From contig PCAK01000010.1 in NCBI GenBank assembly GCA_002730525.1, positions 1-64,000 on the forward strand: a stretch of DNA of 64,000 bases, read 5' to 3'. Every line of letters begins with the position of its first letter. Position 1 is the stretch's first letter. This DNA comes from Acidobacteriota bacterium (GTDB taxonomy: Bacteria; Acidobacteriota; Vicinamibacteria; Vicinamibacterales; UBA823). The notes below the pieces were generated by a model, which saw only the letters and a program-made list of their open reading frames with translations, was not told the origin of the DNA and ran no database searches. The position numbers were made by a program, and so were the translations under genes. This document shows positions 1 to 10,289 of the stretch, piece after piece.

Positions 1-143
1 AGCGCCGCGATGCTCTCTTCGCCCCGCAACCCCTCGAGGACAATTCGAATCTTCTCTTCCGCCGAAAACTGACGCCGGGTCTTTCGACGAATCTCCTGAA
101 CGACCTTCTCCGCTGACTTGCCTTGGCTCATGGGGACCTCGCC
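1..143 (-). mobile_element. End of an IS3-family insertion sequence (5' part of orfA), truncated by window edge
   Basis: The minus-strand frame from ATG at 131 encodes a lysine/arginine-rich start and the EEKIRIVLEGLRGEESIA motif typical of the OrfA helix-turn-helix of IS3-family elements. Homology to the upstream regulator seems to end within about 15 bases of this ATG, so the element boundary is near 131-145. I could not define the terminal inverted repeat or a target duplication, because only one end is in view. Confidence 0.6.
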
Positions 144-425
144 AAGATCCTCTATCTCAACAGAGGGCAGGGTTCGGAAGGAATGTTCGGGATCTTCTTC
201 AGCGGGAGGCTCGGGAAAGAAGAAGATTGCAATCGGGCGCTTATAGACCCGATACGCGAGTGCTTCTAGTTGAGGATAGGTCGGCGCTCCGTCGCCGCTC
301 TCCCAGGCACGGATTTCCTCGACCTTTCTCCCCAGAGCCTCGGCAACGTCGGTCACACTCTGACCCGAGCGCAACCTGGCCCAATTGAGAACTCGCGGAT
401 TCACGCTGGAAACGGAAGCTCCCAT
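1..425 (-). pseudogene. XRE-type regulator truncated and fused in frame to IS3-family OrfA (continues off the left edge)
   Basis: Reading the minus strand from ATG at 425 gives an open frame with no stop to base 1. The first ~95 residues look like the helix-turn-helix regulators that pair with ImmA/IrrE-type peptidases: N-P-R-V-L-N-W-A-R at the start, then a DVAEALGR...IRAWESG helix-turn-helix, then KRPIAIFFFPEPP and a SFRTLPSVEIEDL segment. At about position 143 the sequence changes, and from the ATG at 131 it reads MSQGKSAEKV, then RRKTRRQFSAEEKIRIVLEGL, which resembles IS3-family transposase OrfA. The expected rest of the regulator and its peptidase partner are not visible. I infer an insertion that disrupted the regulator and by chance left one continuous frame. 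Family assignments come from motif recognition only. Confidence 0.7.
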
Positions 426-634
426 GTTCAGCTAAGTAGCAGTCAACACTGAGATTGACATTGTTCTCGGCCGTGGGGCTCGAGAACTCCAGATGGCTTG
501 GCGCGTCAGTGAGCTAGATCGCTAATTCTCTACCTGTTTGCAAATCGTTTGCAATGCGCATGCTGCCGCACTCGTCGTGAACATCGTTCGGAAACACCAA
601 GAGTCAAGTAACTGCTTTCGACAGACGAGATAGG
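426..634. other. Intergenic region between the regulator remnant and tRNA-Ser
   Basis: No convincing ORF, RNA or repeat. It would hold the minus-strand promoter of the XRE gene just above 425 and the end of the tRNA-Ser transcript, but I see no clear -35/-10 or terminator. Confidence 0.5.
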
Positions 635-724
635 TGGCGGAGGGATAGGGATTCGAACCCTAGAGACGGTTTCCCGCCTAACGGTTTTCAAGACCGCCGC
701 CTTCGACCGCTCGGCCATCCCTCC
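635..724 (-). tRNA. tRNA-Ser(UGA), CCA encoded
   Basis: On the minus strand the 5' end GGAGGGA (724-718) pairs with TCCCTCC (645-639). It is followed by discriminator G and an encoded CCA (637-635). The anticodon loop is CTTGAAA, giving anticodon TGA, which reads UCA serine codons. A long class II variable arm follows the anticodon stem, and the T-loop GGTTCGAATCC is canonical. The gene lies downstream of serS on the same strand, so a tRNA and its synthetase are neighbours. Confidence 0.95.
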
Positions 725-760
725 GGAAAAAACCATAGGCAATCCTGCGGATTGCCGTTC

Positions 761-778
761 GCGGGGCTGAAGCCCCGC
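761..778. terminator. GC-rich hairpin between serS and tRNA-Ser
   Basis: GCGGGGCT (761-768) and AGCCCCGC (771-778) form a perfect inverted repeat just after the serS stop in its direction of transcription. There is no T-run, so it could be a terminator, a processing site or a repeat of the kind common in GC-rich genomes. Confidence 0.4.
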
Positions 779-817
779 GCCACCGACGCCACCCCGCGCC
801 ACAGGTTCCGCCAGCCG

Positions 818-2104
818 TTACGCAGGCTCTATGATCTCCTGTCCGTGCATGAACGGCCGCAGGACTTCGGGCACGACGACCGAGCCGTCCTTCTGCTGGT
901 TGTTTTCGAGAACGGCGATCAGCGTACGGCCGATGGCGAGGCCGGAGCCGTTCAGCGTATGGACGAACTCGGCCTTGCCGGTGCCGTCGGGCCGGAACTT
1001 GATGCCGGCCCGTCGCGCCTGGAACGCTTCGGTGTTGCTGCAGGAGGAAATCTCCCGGTAGGTCTCCTGCCCCGGCAGCCAGACCTCGAGGTCGTAGGTC
1101 TTGGCGGCGGCGAACCCGATGTCGCCGGTCGAGAGCGCGACACGGCGGTACGCCAGCCCAAGCTTCTCAAGGACGGTCTCGGCGTGCCGCGTCAACTGCT
1201 CGAGCGCGTCGTACGACTGCTCCGGCGCGGCGAACGTGAACAGCTCGACTTTCTCAAACTGGTGCTGCCGGATGAGACCGCGGACGTCCTTGCCGTACGA
1301 GCCGGCCTCGCTTCTGAAGCAGGGCGTGTAGGCGACGTACTTGAGCGGCAGCCGCCGGCCGTCGAGGATCTCCTCGCGGTGGAGGTTGGCGATCGGCACC
1401 TCTGCGGTCGGTACTAAATAAAGGTCCCAGTCCCCCGCCATCTTGAAGAGATCGGCCTCGAACTTCGGCAGATTGCCGGTCCCGGTCAGCGCCTGACTGT
1501 TGACGAGAAACGGCGGCACCACCTCGGTGTAGCCGTGCTCCCCGGTATGGAGCGCGAGCATGAAATTGATGAGCGCGCGGTTGAGCCGAGCGCCCGCACC
1601 GAGCAGGACGGCGAACCGCGCGCCGGACATCTTGACCGCCCGCTCGAAGTCGATGACTCCCAGCTCGGGGCCGAGATCCCAATGGGCCTTCGGCGTGAAG
1701 TCGAAGGTCGGCGGATCGCCCCAGCGGCTGATCTCCTGGTTGTCCTGCTCGCCGACGCCGCGCGGCACGGTCTCGTGCGGCAGGTTCGGTAGCCGGAGCA
1801 GCAGGTCGCGACGTTCGGCCTCGACCGTCTCGAGTGCGGCCTCCTGGACCTTGATCTGTTCGGAGAAGGCGCTACCTTGCTTCAGCAACTCGTCGGCCGG
1901 TTCCCCGGCCTTCTTTGCCTGGGCGATCTTGGCGCCGACGGCCTTGCGCTCCCGCCGCGCGTTTTCGAGGTCGGGGATGATCGCGCGACGTTTGCCGTCG
2001 AGGTCCTTGATCGCGGTCAACTCCTTCTCTAGATTGGTCGCCCGCGTGGCGAGCCGGGCTTCCACGTCGTCGAGGTGATCTCTCACCAATGCTGGGTCGA
2101 GCAT
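818..2104 (-). CDS. serS: Seryl-tRNA synthetase
   Basis: Class II aminoacyl-tRNA synthetase (about 428 aa) that charges tRNA-Ser and tRNA-Sec with serine in the cytoplasm. It starts [18 protein letters not shown], the usual start of the N-terminal coiled-coil tRNA-binding arm (about residues 30-105). The catalytic core holds a motif 2 region with [20 protein letters not shown] and motif 3 [19 protein letters not shown]. The frame extends 40 codons further upstream, but ATG at 2104 gives the normal family length and start. galU is divergent, so the 102 bp between them carries both promoters. Serylation of tRNA-Sec by this enzyme would be the first step of selenocysteine synthesis, relevant to selD and the PCYCGC gene. 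Confidence 0.97.
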   Translation of the reverse strand: MLDPALVRDHLDDVEARLATRATNLEKELTAIKDLDGKRRAIIPDLENARRERKAVGAKIAQAKKAGEPADELLKQGSAFSEQIKVQEAALETVEAERRDLLLRLPNLPHETVPRGVGEQDNQEISRWGDPPTFDFTPKAHWDLGPELGVIDFERAVKMSGARFAVLLGAGARLNRALINFMLALHTGEHGYTEVVPPFLVNSQALTGTGNLPKFEADLFKMAGDWDLYLVPTAEVPIANLHREEILDGRRLPLKYVAYTPCFRSEAGSYGKDVRGLIRQHQFEKVELFTFAAPEQSYDALEQLTRHAETVLEKLGLAYRRVALSTGDIGFAAAKTYDLEVWLPGQETYREISSCSNTEAFQARRAGIKFRPDGTGKAEFVHTLNGSGLAIGRTLIAVLENNQQKDGSVVVPEVLRPFMHGQEIIEPA

Positions 2105-2206
2105 GATCGTGACCTTTGCGTGCGCCCCACTGCGCCGCGGCGCATGTCGAGGCATTCTAAATCGTTTATCCTCGCGGCGGGGACCTGCGATACGATCCCC
2201 GCCGAG

Positions 2207-3103
2207 ATGACCCGCGGCCTGCAAACCATCCGCAAAGCGGTCTTCCCCGCCGCCGGGCTCGGTACCCGCTTCCTGCCCGCGACCAAGGCGCAGGCCAAGG
2301 AGATGCTGCCGCTCGTCGACAAGCCGATCATCCAGTACGGCGTCGAGGAGGCGCTCGCCTCAGGCGTCGACCACGTCGTCCTGGTCACCGGCCAGGGCAA
2401 GCACGCCATCGAGGACCACTTCAACGTCGACGTCGAGCTGGAGACCCTACTCGAATCGCGCGGCAAGACCGACCTGCTGGCTGAGATCCGGAGCGTCCCC
2501 TACCCCGCCAGCGTCGCTGCGATTCAGCAAAACGAGCCGCTGGGCCTCGGTCATGCGGTGCTCGTCTCGCGAGAGCTGGTCGGCGACGAGCCGTTCGTCG
2601 TCATCCTGAGCGACGACGTCATCGACGCCAATCCCCCGGCGGTCCGCCAGCTCATCAACGTCTACGAGCGCCTCGACGATCCGGTCATCGCGGTCGAGCG
2701 CGTGCCGGCCGACGACGTCAGCAGCTACGGCGTCATCGAGGCCGAGCCGGTCCCCGGCGAGGACGGCGTCTTCCGGGTCCGCGACCTGGTCGAGAAACCC
2801 CCTAAAGAGGATGCGCCCTCCGACCTGGCCATCATCGGCCGCTACGTCCTCACCCCCGACATCTTCCCCATCCTCGAGTCGACGCCCCGCGACATCCGGG
2901 GCGAGATCCAGCTGACCGACGGGCTCCGGCGCCTCCTGGCCCACCGGCCGATCTACGCATGCGAGATCGACGGCGTCCGGCACGACACCGGCAACAAGAG
3001 CGGCTTTCTTCGCGCGACGGCCTACTTCGCGCTGAAACACCCAGCGCTCGGCCCAAGTTTCCGCCGCTACCTCCGCAGGCTCGGCGTCGGCGACGACGAC
3101 TGA
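2207..3103 (+). CDS. galU: UTP-glucose-1-phosphate uridylyltransferase
   Basis: Makes UDP-glucose from UTP and glucose-1-phosphate for cell-surface glycans (298 aa, normal for bacterial GalU). The N-terminus [19 protein letters not shown] is the nucleotide-binding signature, followed by [14 protein letters not shown]. Later motifs such as VEKPP and the GNKSGFL segment near the C-terminus also fit GalU. The start at 2207 was preferred over a longer frame from 2075 that would overlap the serS start. It is convergent with the FmdB-type gene, with a hairpin between them. Confidence 0.95.
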   Translation: MTRGLQTIRKAVFPAAGLGTRFLPATKAQAKEMLPLVDKPIIQYGVEEALASGVDHVVLVTGQGKHAIEDHFNVDVELETLLESRGKTDLLAEIRSVPYPASVAAIQQNEPLGLGHAVLVSRELVGDEPFVVILSDDVIDANPPAVRQLINVYERLDDPVIAVERVPADDVSSYGVIEAEPVPGEDGVFRVRDLVEKPPKEDAPSDLAIIGRYVLTPDIFPILESTPRDIRGEIQLTDGLRRLLAHRPIYACEIDGVRHDTGNKSGFLRATAYFALKHPALGPSFRRYLRRLGVGDDD

Positions 3104-3131
3104 CCCGTAATCTCTTCTAAGAAGGAAGACC

Positions 3132-3150
3132 CGGCGCCAGCGCGGCGCCG
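3132..3150. terminator. Hairpin between convergent galU and the FmdB-type gene
   Basis: CGGCGCC (3132-3138) and GGCGCCG (3144-3150) form a 7-bp stem with a 5-nt loop. Its place between two convergent stops suggests a bidirectional terminator, though neither side has a strong T-run. Confidence 0.45.
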
Positions 3151-3156
3151 CGCGGC

Positions 3157-3495
3157 TTACTTGGAGGTGGAGCTCGATGAGCCCGACTTCGACGATGATG
3201 ACGACTTCGATGCGTCCGCCTTGGCCCCTTTGCCGTCGTTCTTGGCCTTGGCGTCCTTGCCGGCCCCGGCGCTCTCGTTCTTCCCAGCGCCCTCGTTGCT
3301 GGCAGGCGCACCCGACTTCTTGGCGTAGTCGGTCACATACCAACCGGTTCCCTTGAACTGGATGGCGGGCGACGACAGCTGCTTCTCGACGGCGCCGCCG
3401 CAGGAGGGACAGACCTTCTCGGGGGGATCCGAGAGGCGCTGAATCTGCTCGAAGCGCTCACCGCAGTCGCCGCACTCGTACTCGTAAAGTGGCAT
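3157..3495 (-). CDS. FmdB-type zinc-ribbon protein with Ser/Lys-rich tail
   Basis: Small protein (112 aa) of the putative regulatory FmdB family. It starts MPLYEYECGDCGERFE and has two CxxC knuckles (CGDCG, then CPSCGG) for one zinc ion, in the first ~45 residues. The conserved FKGTGWYVTDY segment follows. The last ~45 residues are low complexity (Lys, Ala, Gly, then a run of Ser), probably disordered. The molecular role of the family is not settled; a link to gene regulation is by name only. I chose the internal ATG at 3495 because it gives the family's standard start, not the longer frame to 3516. Confidence 0.85.
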   Translation of the reverse strand: MPLYEYECGDCGERFEQIQRLSDPPEKVCPSCGGAVEKQLSSPAIQFKGTGWYVTDYAKKSGAPASNEGAGKNESAGAGKDAKAKNDGKGAKADASKSSSSSKSGSSSSTSK

Positions 3496-3564
3496 TTTCC
3501 AATACGTTAGAAACATCCATCGTACGCCCGGTACGTTCCGGCTGTCAATGTAGGGGCGGGCGAA

Positions 3565-5220
3565 TCAGGCCAGGGCCGGCCCGGCGTGGTCGCCGAGCAT
3601 CAATCGGCGATGCATCCAGAACGGCAGAGCGCCGTTGCCGAGCAGCCGGTCGTGGAAGGCCTTCAGGGAGAACTTACCCTGGTGCTTCGCCTCGTAGTCA
3701 GCCCGGAGCTTGAGGAGCATCAACTTGCCGGCCGAGTAGACGACATAGCCCGGGTCGAAGGTGCCGCGCTCGGCTTCCCGGCGCGCACTCCCCTCCTCCA
3801 TGTAGGCTTCGTCACGGAAGAATCGCACGCCCTGCTCCACCGACATGTCCTCGGCATGCAGCCGGATGCCGACCACCAGCCGCGCCAGGCGGATGAGCGC
3901 CTCGGCCAGCTGGCCCAGCTTCACCCGGTTGTCCTTGCGCCCGAAGCCGGCTTCGATCATCAGCTGCTCGCCGTAGTGGGCCCAGCCCTCGATGAATCCG
4001 ATCGAGACGAGCATTCCTGACCGGCGGACGGTCGACTCGATCCGGCAGACGTGCTGGTGATGCAGGAAGTGGCCCGGGTAGGTCTCGTGCATCGAGATCG
4101 CCCAGAGCGCCCCGGTGTGGAAGTCACGCAGATGTTGCTCCTGCCGCTCCGCGGACCACGCCGGGTCGACGCCGGTCAAGTAGTAGTAGGTCGGGAGCGG
4201 TTTGGCCTCGAACACCCCCGGTGTCCACAGGCTCGCGAACGTCCACCGGAAGAACGGCGGTGTCGGTGCCACGATCGGCGCCTCGGCACCCGGCACTGAC
4301 ACGAGGCCCTTACGCTCGACGAAGGTGGCCAGCTCGCGCACCTGCTCCTCGGCAGTCGGCGCCAGCGTGTCGTCGGACGGATGATCCTGCTTCACCTTGT
4401 CGAGCGCATCGGCGACACCGCCCCCGAACTTCCCCGCCAGCTTCCGGAACTCCTCTTGCGTCTCGTGCAGCTCGCGCTCGGCAATCGCCAGCAGTCGGTC
4501 GGCGCCCAGCGTGATCCCTTCTTCGAGCGCCAGTTTCTCGTCGAATACCTTCCGGCCCAGTCTGAATGAACCCTTCGCGTTCGGCGCCACGTCGTCGCGA
4601 AGGTAATCGCTGTAGCTCCGGATGGTCGCAACCGCCTCGGTCGACGCATCGGCGAGGTCGCTCAACAGATGCATATCATCGAGCTCGGCCAGGGCCCGCG
4701 GTAGGTCGCGCTCGATAAACTGCGCCACGCCGGCGAACGAGTTGAGACCTTCCTTGACGAAGATCCCCGGCGGGTCATGAATCGTGCTCCGCGCCGCCTC
4801 GATCAACCGGGGGGCCTGGCGCAGCTTCGAGAGGATCCGGCGCGCGCGCTCCTCAACCGGGGCGTACGGGAACAGCGCCTGCGCGGCGAGGCTCGTGGCG
4901 AGCAGTTCGGCGTGGCGCTGGGGGTTACGCTCCCAGGAGCGGACCTTCTCGAGCTCGAAGATCCGCGCCCGGATATTGGCGTCGAGCATCTCCCGCTCGA
5001 TCCGCTCGGTCGACGTCAGGCCCGACTTGGCGATCGCACCCAGCCGCCGGGCGAGGCCGCCCAGTTCCCGGGCCTGCCCCTCGAGCGCGGCTCGGCTCGG
5101 GTCTTCGAGCAGATCATCGAACTGGTGGACCCCCTCGAAGGCCGCGCCCGTCGGGAGGGTCTCGTAGAGGTAGGCGAGGTACTGCTCGACGAAATGCGAA
5201 AGAGGCTCGGCCGAGTACAT
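3565..5220 (-). CDS. DUF885 family protein, probable zinc-dependent peptidase fold
   Basis: A 551-aa protein of the DUF885 family. It has HETYPGH at residues 378-384 and a downstream EGWAHYGEQ segment, which together look like the HExxH-style zinc site and third ligand of metallopeptidases. No signal peptide or membrane segment is visible, so it is probably cytoplasmic. It is largely helical and rich in charged residues, as is usual for the family. Its substrate is unknown. It is divergent from rsmI, with about 97 bp between the starts, and is not obviously in an operon. The family call is firm; peptidase activity is inferred from the motif. Confidence 0.85.
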   Translation of the reverse strand: MYSAEPLSHFVEQYLAYLYETLPTGAAFEGVHQFDDLLEDPSRAALEGQARELGGLARRLGAIAKSGLTSTERIEREMLDANIRARIFELEKVRSWERNPQRHAELLATSLAAQALFPYAPVEERARRILSKLRQAPRLIEAARSTIHDPPGIFVKEGLNSFAGVAQFIERDLPRALAELDDMHLLSDLADASTEAVATIRSYSDYLRDDVAPNAKGSFRLGRKVFDEKLALEEGITLGADRLLAIAERELHETQEEFRKLAGKFGGGVADALDKVKQDHPSDDTLAPTAEEQVRELATFVERKGLVSVPGAEAPIVAPTPPFFRWTFASLWTPGVFEAKPLPTYYYLTGVDPAWSAERQEQHLRDFHTGALWAISMHETYPGHFLHHQHVCRIESTVRRSGMLVSIGFIEGWAHYGEQLMIEAGFGRKDNRVKLGQLAEALIRLARLVVGIRLHAEDMSVEQGVRFFRDEAYMEEGSARREAERGTFDPGYVVYSAGKLMLLKLRADYEAKHQGKFSLKAFHDRLLGNGALPFWMHRRLMLGDHAGPALA

Positions 5221-5317
5221 TCAGGAGGTCTGCCGGTGGGTCCGCCGCTCGATCGAACTCAGCCGCCCGTGGTGGTAAGATACGCCGGCCGGCGCGGCTC
5301 GGCGCGCGGCATCTCGC

Positions 5318-6151
5318 ATGGCCGGCACCCTCTACGTGGTCGCCACACCGATCGGCAACCTTGAAGATCTGACGTTTCGGGCGGCTCGTCTGCTCCAGGA
5401 GGTCGAGCTGATCGCGGCCGAGGACACGCGCCGCACCGCCACCCTGCTTCAACATTACTCGATCTCGACACCGACCACGAGCTTTCACGCTCACAATGAA
5501 GGCCGGAAACAGTCGACCCTGCTCGACAAGCTCTCTGCCGGCCAGTCGATTGCGCTCGTCTCCGACGCGGGCACGCCGACCGTCTCGGATCCCGGCACCC
5601 GTCTGGTCGCCGCCGCGCTCGATCGCGGACTGCGGGTCGAGGCGGTCCCAGGCGCCAGCGCTGTTCTGGCCGCCCTCTCCGCGTCGGGAGTGGCGAGCGA
5701 GCAGTTTCTCTTCGTTGGATTCCCTCCGTCTAGGTCAAAAGCCCGTGCCAAATGGCTCGAGAAGCTCGCCGACGAGCCGAGACCACTCGTTATCTTCGAG
5801 GCGCCGCACAGGATCGGCAAGTTACTAGGGCATATGCACGAGCTTCTTGGGGATCGCCAGGTCGCCCTTGGCCGTGAGCTGACGAAGAAGCATGAACAAT
5901 TGGTTAAAGGACCTATTTCGGTTGTTGCGAAGAACTTATCAGCAGAGAAAGGCGAGATGACGCTGGTCGTCGAGCCTGCCGACCAGTCCGAGCATGAAAC
6001 TGACCGGCCGAGTAACATACTGATATATAAAGAGTTCTGTCGTTTAACCGATATTGAGGGTCTCAGTCGGAGAGATGCGATCTCAGCGCTGGCAAGACGA
6101 CACGAAATATCCTCGAAGACGGTGTACAAGGCGATTGAAGACGCAAAATAA
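5318..6151 (+). CDS. rsmI: 16S rRNA (cytidine(1402)-2'-O)-methyltransferase
   Basis: Methylates the 2'-hydroxyl of C1402 in 16S rRNA using S-adenosylmethionine (277 aa). The N-terminus MAGTLYVVATPIGNLEDLTFRA is the family signature (VATPIGNLxD), followed by AEDTRRT and SDAGTPTVSDPG in the SAM-binding tetrapyrrole-methylase fold. The last ~60 residues form the usual small helical C-terminal domain. The 3' third (from ~5890) is visibly richer in A and T than the first two thirds, which hints at a patchwork origin or relaxed codon use. It is transcribed away from the DUF885 gene. Confidence 0.95.
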   Translation: MAGTLYVVATPIGNLEDLTFRAARLLQEVELIAAEDTRRTATLLQHYSISTPTTSFHAHNEGRKQSTLLDKLSAGQSIALVSDAGTPTVSDPGTRLVAAALDRGLRVEAVPGASAVLAALSASGVASEQFLFVGFPPSRSKARAKWLEKLADEPRPLVIFEAPHRIGKLLGHMHELLGDRQVALGRELTKKHEQLVKGPISVVAKNLSAEKGEMTLVVEPADQSEHETDRPSNILIYKEFCRLTDIEGLSRRDAISALARRHEISSKTVYKAIEDAK

Positions 6152-6275
6152 TATGTCATCTAACCTAATAGCTGCTGGCGCGCCTGTGTGCAGGATGCAG
6201 CGCGACCTGCTCACCCGGCTCGCCTTGACCCGTTTGCAGCCCTTCTGTTAATCTACCGCGCCTCCCGGAGGTCAG

Positions 6276-6956
6276 ATGGCGAAGAAGCGCCGCGCAGCTG
6301 CGAAGAAGAAGAAGAAGAAGAAGAAGGCCCCGACCAAGCGCAAGGCCGTCGGCAAAGCCAAGATCCGCAGGCCCCGTGCGAAGCGGCCTGCCGCACCGGT
6401 ACCGAGTCCGGAGGCCCTGGCCGCGCAAGCTGCGGCTGCGGCGCGACGCCGGAAGGCCATCGCCGCCTACGAGCGCGGCCTGAAGGCGATGCAACGGCGC
6501 GACTTTCGGGGCGCGGCCACCGCGTTCACGAGCGTTCTCGAAGAGTTTCCGGCCGAGCGCGAGTTGCACGACCGCTGTCGCCTCTACCTGCAGGTGTGCG
6601 CACGCGAGACGGTGCCCCAAGCCCCACGCCCGTCGACGCCCGACGAACTGGTCTACGCGGCGACTGTGGCCCTCAACAACGCCGCCCACGACGAATCGCT
6701 TGGCCACCTCCGTCAGGCCATCGGCCAGGACGCCGACGATGAGCGCGCCCACTACATGCTGGCGGTCGTCTACGCCCAGACCGATCAACTCGACCTGGCC
6801 GTCACCCATCTCGAACGCGCCGTGGAGCTGGAGCCGGAGAATCGGCTCGTGGCGCGTCAGGAGCCGGATTTCGAGTCGCTCCGCGAGCACGAACGGGTGC
6901 AGCAGCTGCTCGAGCCGCCGCCCGCGCGGCGCCGTGCCCGCCGGCCGACGCGGTAG
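6276..6956 (+). CDS. TPR-like protein with a poly-lysine N-terminus
   Basis: A 226-aa protein preceded by a good ribosome-binding site (GGAGGT just upstream of the ATG). Residues 1-40 are extremely basic: a run of eight lysines encoded by repeated AAG codons, then several KR-rich clusters. After a proline/alanine linker, residues ~55-210 have helical repeats with a tetratricopeptide pattern, for example AHYMLAVVYAQTDQLDLAVTHLERAVELEPEN. It probably binds proteins through the TPRs, and nucleic acid or acidic surfaces through the tail. No catalytic motif is seen. It precedes glmU on the same strand by about 60 bp and may be co-transcribed with it. Confidence 0.75.
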   Translation: MAKKRRAAAKKKKKKKKAPTKRKAVGKAKIRRPRAKRPAAPVPSPEALAAQAAAAARRRKAIAAYERGLKAMQRRDFRGAATAFTSVLEEFPAERELHDRCRLYLQVCARETVPQAPRPSTPDELVYAATVALNNAAHDESLGHLRQAIGQDADDERAHYMLAVVYAQTDQLDLAVTHLERAVELEPENRLVARQEPDFESLREHERVQQLLEPPPARRRARRPTR

Positions 6957-7018
6957 CGGTCCATGCCGTCGGGCCAGGCGGCCGAATGCCGGCGCAGGTT
7001 ATGAAACCGGTTCTGGCA

Positions 7019-8392
7019 ATGGCTGATACGCACGTCGTGATCCTCGCGGCGGGCAAGGGTACCCGGATGCAGTCGGCGCTGCCGAAGGTGTTGCACCCCG
7101 TCGCAGGGTTGCCGATGGCGGAGTACGCGCTCCGCGCGACCGCGCCGCTCGATGCCGCTTCGACGACGGTCGTCGTGGGCTACGGCGCCGAGCGAGTGCA
7201 GGCGGCGCTCTCCCAGTGGGAGGTCGCGTTCGCGACGCAGGCCCCGCAACTGGGCACCGGGCATGCGCTGACGCAGGCCGAGTCCGCGTTAGCGGGTGCC
7301 AAGGGGACACTCGTCCTCCTGGCCGGCGACGTGCCCCTCCTCCGCGCCGCGACGCTAAGGACGCTGGTGGCGACGCATCAGCAGGCGGGCGCGGCCGCCA
7401 CGGTCCTCACCGCGACGGTGCCGCGGCCGTTCGGCTACGGCCGCATCGTCAGGGCGCGGGGGCGGATCGCCCGCATCGTCGAGGAGCGCGACGCGACGCC
7501 GGACCAGCGCGACATCCGCGAGATCAACAGCGGCATCTACGCCCTCGATCTCGCGCCGCTGTTCGACGCGCTCCGTTCCATCGCAGCCGAGAACGCGCAA
7601 GGCGAGTACTACCTGACCGACCTGGTGTCGATCTACCGCCGGCGGAAGCTGGTCGTCGAAACGGTAGCCGTCGAGCGACCGGAGGAGATTCGCGGCATCA
7701 ACAGCCGGACCGAGCTGGCAGAGGTGGGGGCCATCGTGAGACAAGGCAAGAACGAAGAGCTCATGGCAGCGGGTGTGACGATCGAAGATCCGGCGACGAC
7801 GTATGTCGACACCGACGTCACGGTCGGTGCCGACACGGTGCTGCATCCCGGCGTCACGCTCGAGGGCCGGACGCAGATCGGCTCGGCGTGCGAGATCCAC
7901 AGCGGCGTCCGCATTGTCGATTCGACGATCGCGGACGGCGTGACGATCAACAATCACTGCGTCATCACCGACGCGCGTGTCGCCGCCGGCGCGAGGATCG
8001 GTCCGTTCGCCCACCTCCGACCCGAAGCGGATATCAGGCGCGACGCCAAGATCGGTAATTTCGTCGAGGTGAAGAAGGCCGTGGTCGGCGCCGGCTCGAA
8101 GGCCAATCACCTGGCCTACCTGGGCGATGCCACGGTGGGGGAGGGCGTCAACGTCGGCGCGGGCACGATCATCTGCAACTACGACGGCACCACGAAGCAT
8201 CACACCGTGATCGAAGATGGCGCGTTCATCGGCAGCGACACGCAACTCATCGCACCGGTGACGGTGGGCAAGGGCGCCTACGTGGCGTCGGGCTCGTCGA
8301 TTACCGACGACGTACCGGCCGGGTCGCTCGCCGTGGCGCGCGGACGCCAGACCATCAAGGAAGGCTGGGTGGCGCGGAAACGCCGCGCCTGA
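7019..8392 (+). CDS. glmU: Bifunctional GlcN-1-P acetyltransferase / GlcNAc-1-P uridylyltransferase
   Basis: Makes UDP-GlcNAc for peptidoglycan and LPS in two steps (457 aa, same size as E. coli GlmU). The N-terminal pyrophosphorylase domain begins VVILAAGKGTRMQSALPKVLHPVAG. The C-terminal half is a left-handed beta-helix with hexapeptide repeats and the acetyltransferase segment GNFVEVKKA...NHLAYLGDA. The start at 7019 was chosen from three in-frame ATGs (6986, 7001, 7019) because it gives the standard N-terminus. It is followed 21 bp later by glmS, so the two consecutive enzymes of the amino-sugar pathway form an operon. Confidence 0.96.
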   Translation: MADTHVVILAAGKGTRMQSALPKVLHPVAGLPMAEYALRATAPLDAASTTVVVGYGAERVQAALSQWEVAFATQAPQLGTGHALTQAESALAGAKGTLVLLAGDVPLLRAATLRTLVATHQQAGAAATVLTATVPRPFGYGRIVRARGRIARIVEERDATPDQRDIREINSGIYALDLAPLFDALRSIAAENAQGEYYLTDLVSIYRRRKLVVETVAVERPEEIRGINSRTELAEVGAIVRQGKNEELMAAGVTIEDPATTYVDTDVTVGADTVLHPGVTLEGRTQIGSACEIHSGVRIVDSTIADGVTINNHCVITDARVAAGARIGPFAHLRPEADIRRDAKIGNFVEVKKAVVGAGSKANHLAYLGDATVGEGVNVGAGTIICNYDGTTKHHTVIEDGAFIGSDTQLIAPVTVGKGAYVASGSSITDDVPAGSLAVARGRQTIKEGWVARKRRA

Positions 8393-8413
8393 GCCGGAGC
8401 CCGGAGCAGTCTC

Positions 8414-10258
<1,845 letters not shown>

Positions 10259-10289
10259 TGGTGTGAAGGCGTAGCGGTGTGACGGCCTG

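Noticed and set aside
6300-6330. AAG repeat as a CRISPR or satellite array
   Set aside because: It is a short codon repeat coding for lysines at the start of the TPR protein. No CRISPR-like spaced repeats were seen anywhere in the window.
8393-8413. glmS ribozyme upstream of glmS
   Set aside because: Only 21 bp separate the glmU stop from the glmS start, far too little for the ribozyme.
8390-8413. Selenocysteine read-through at the TGA of glmU
   Set aside because: The protein is already full length, and nothing family-like follows before the glmS start. The same holds for the other TGA-terminated housekeeping genes I considered.
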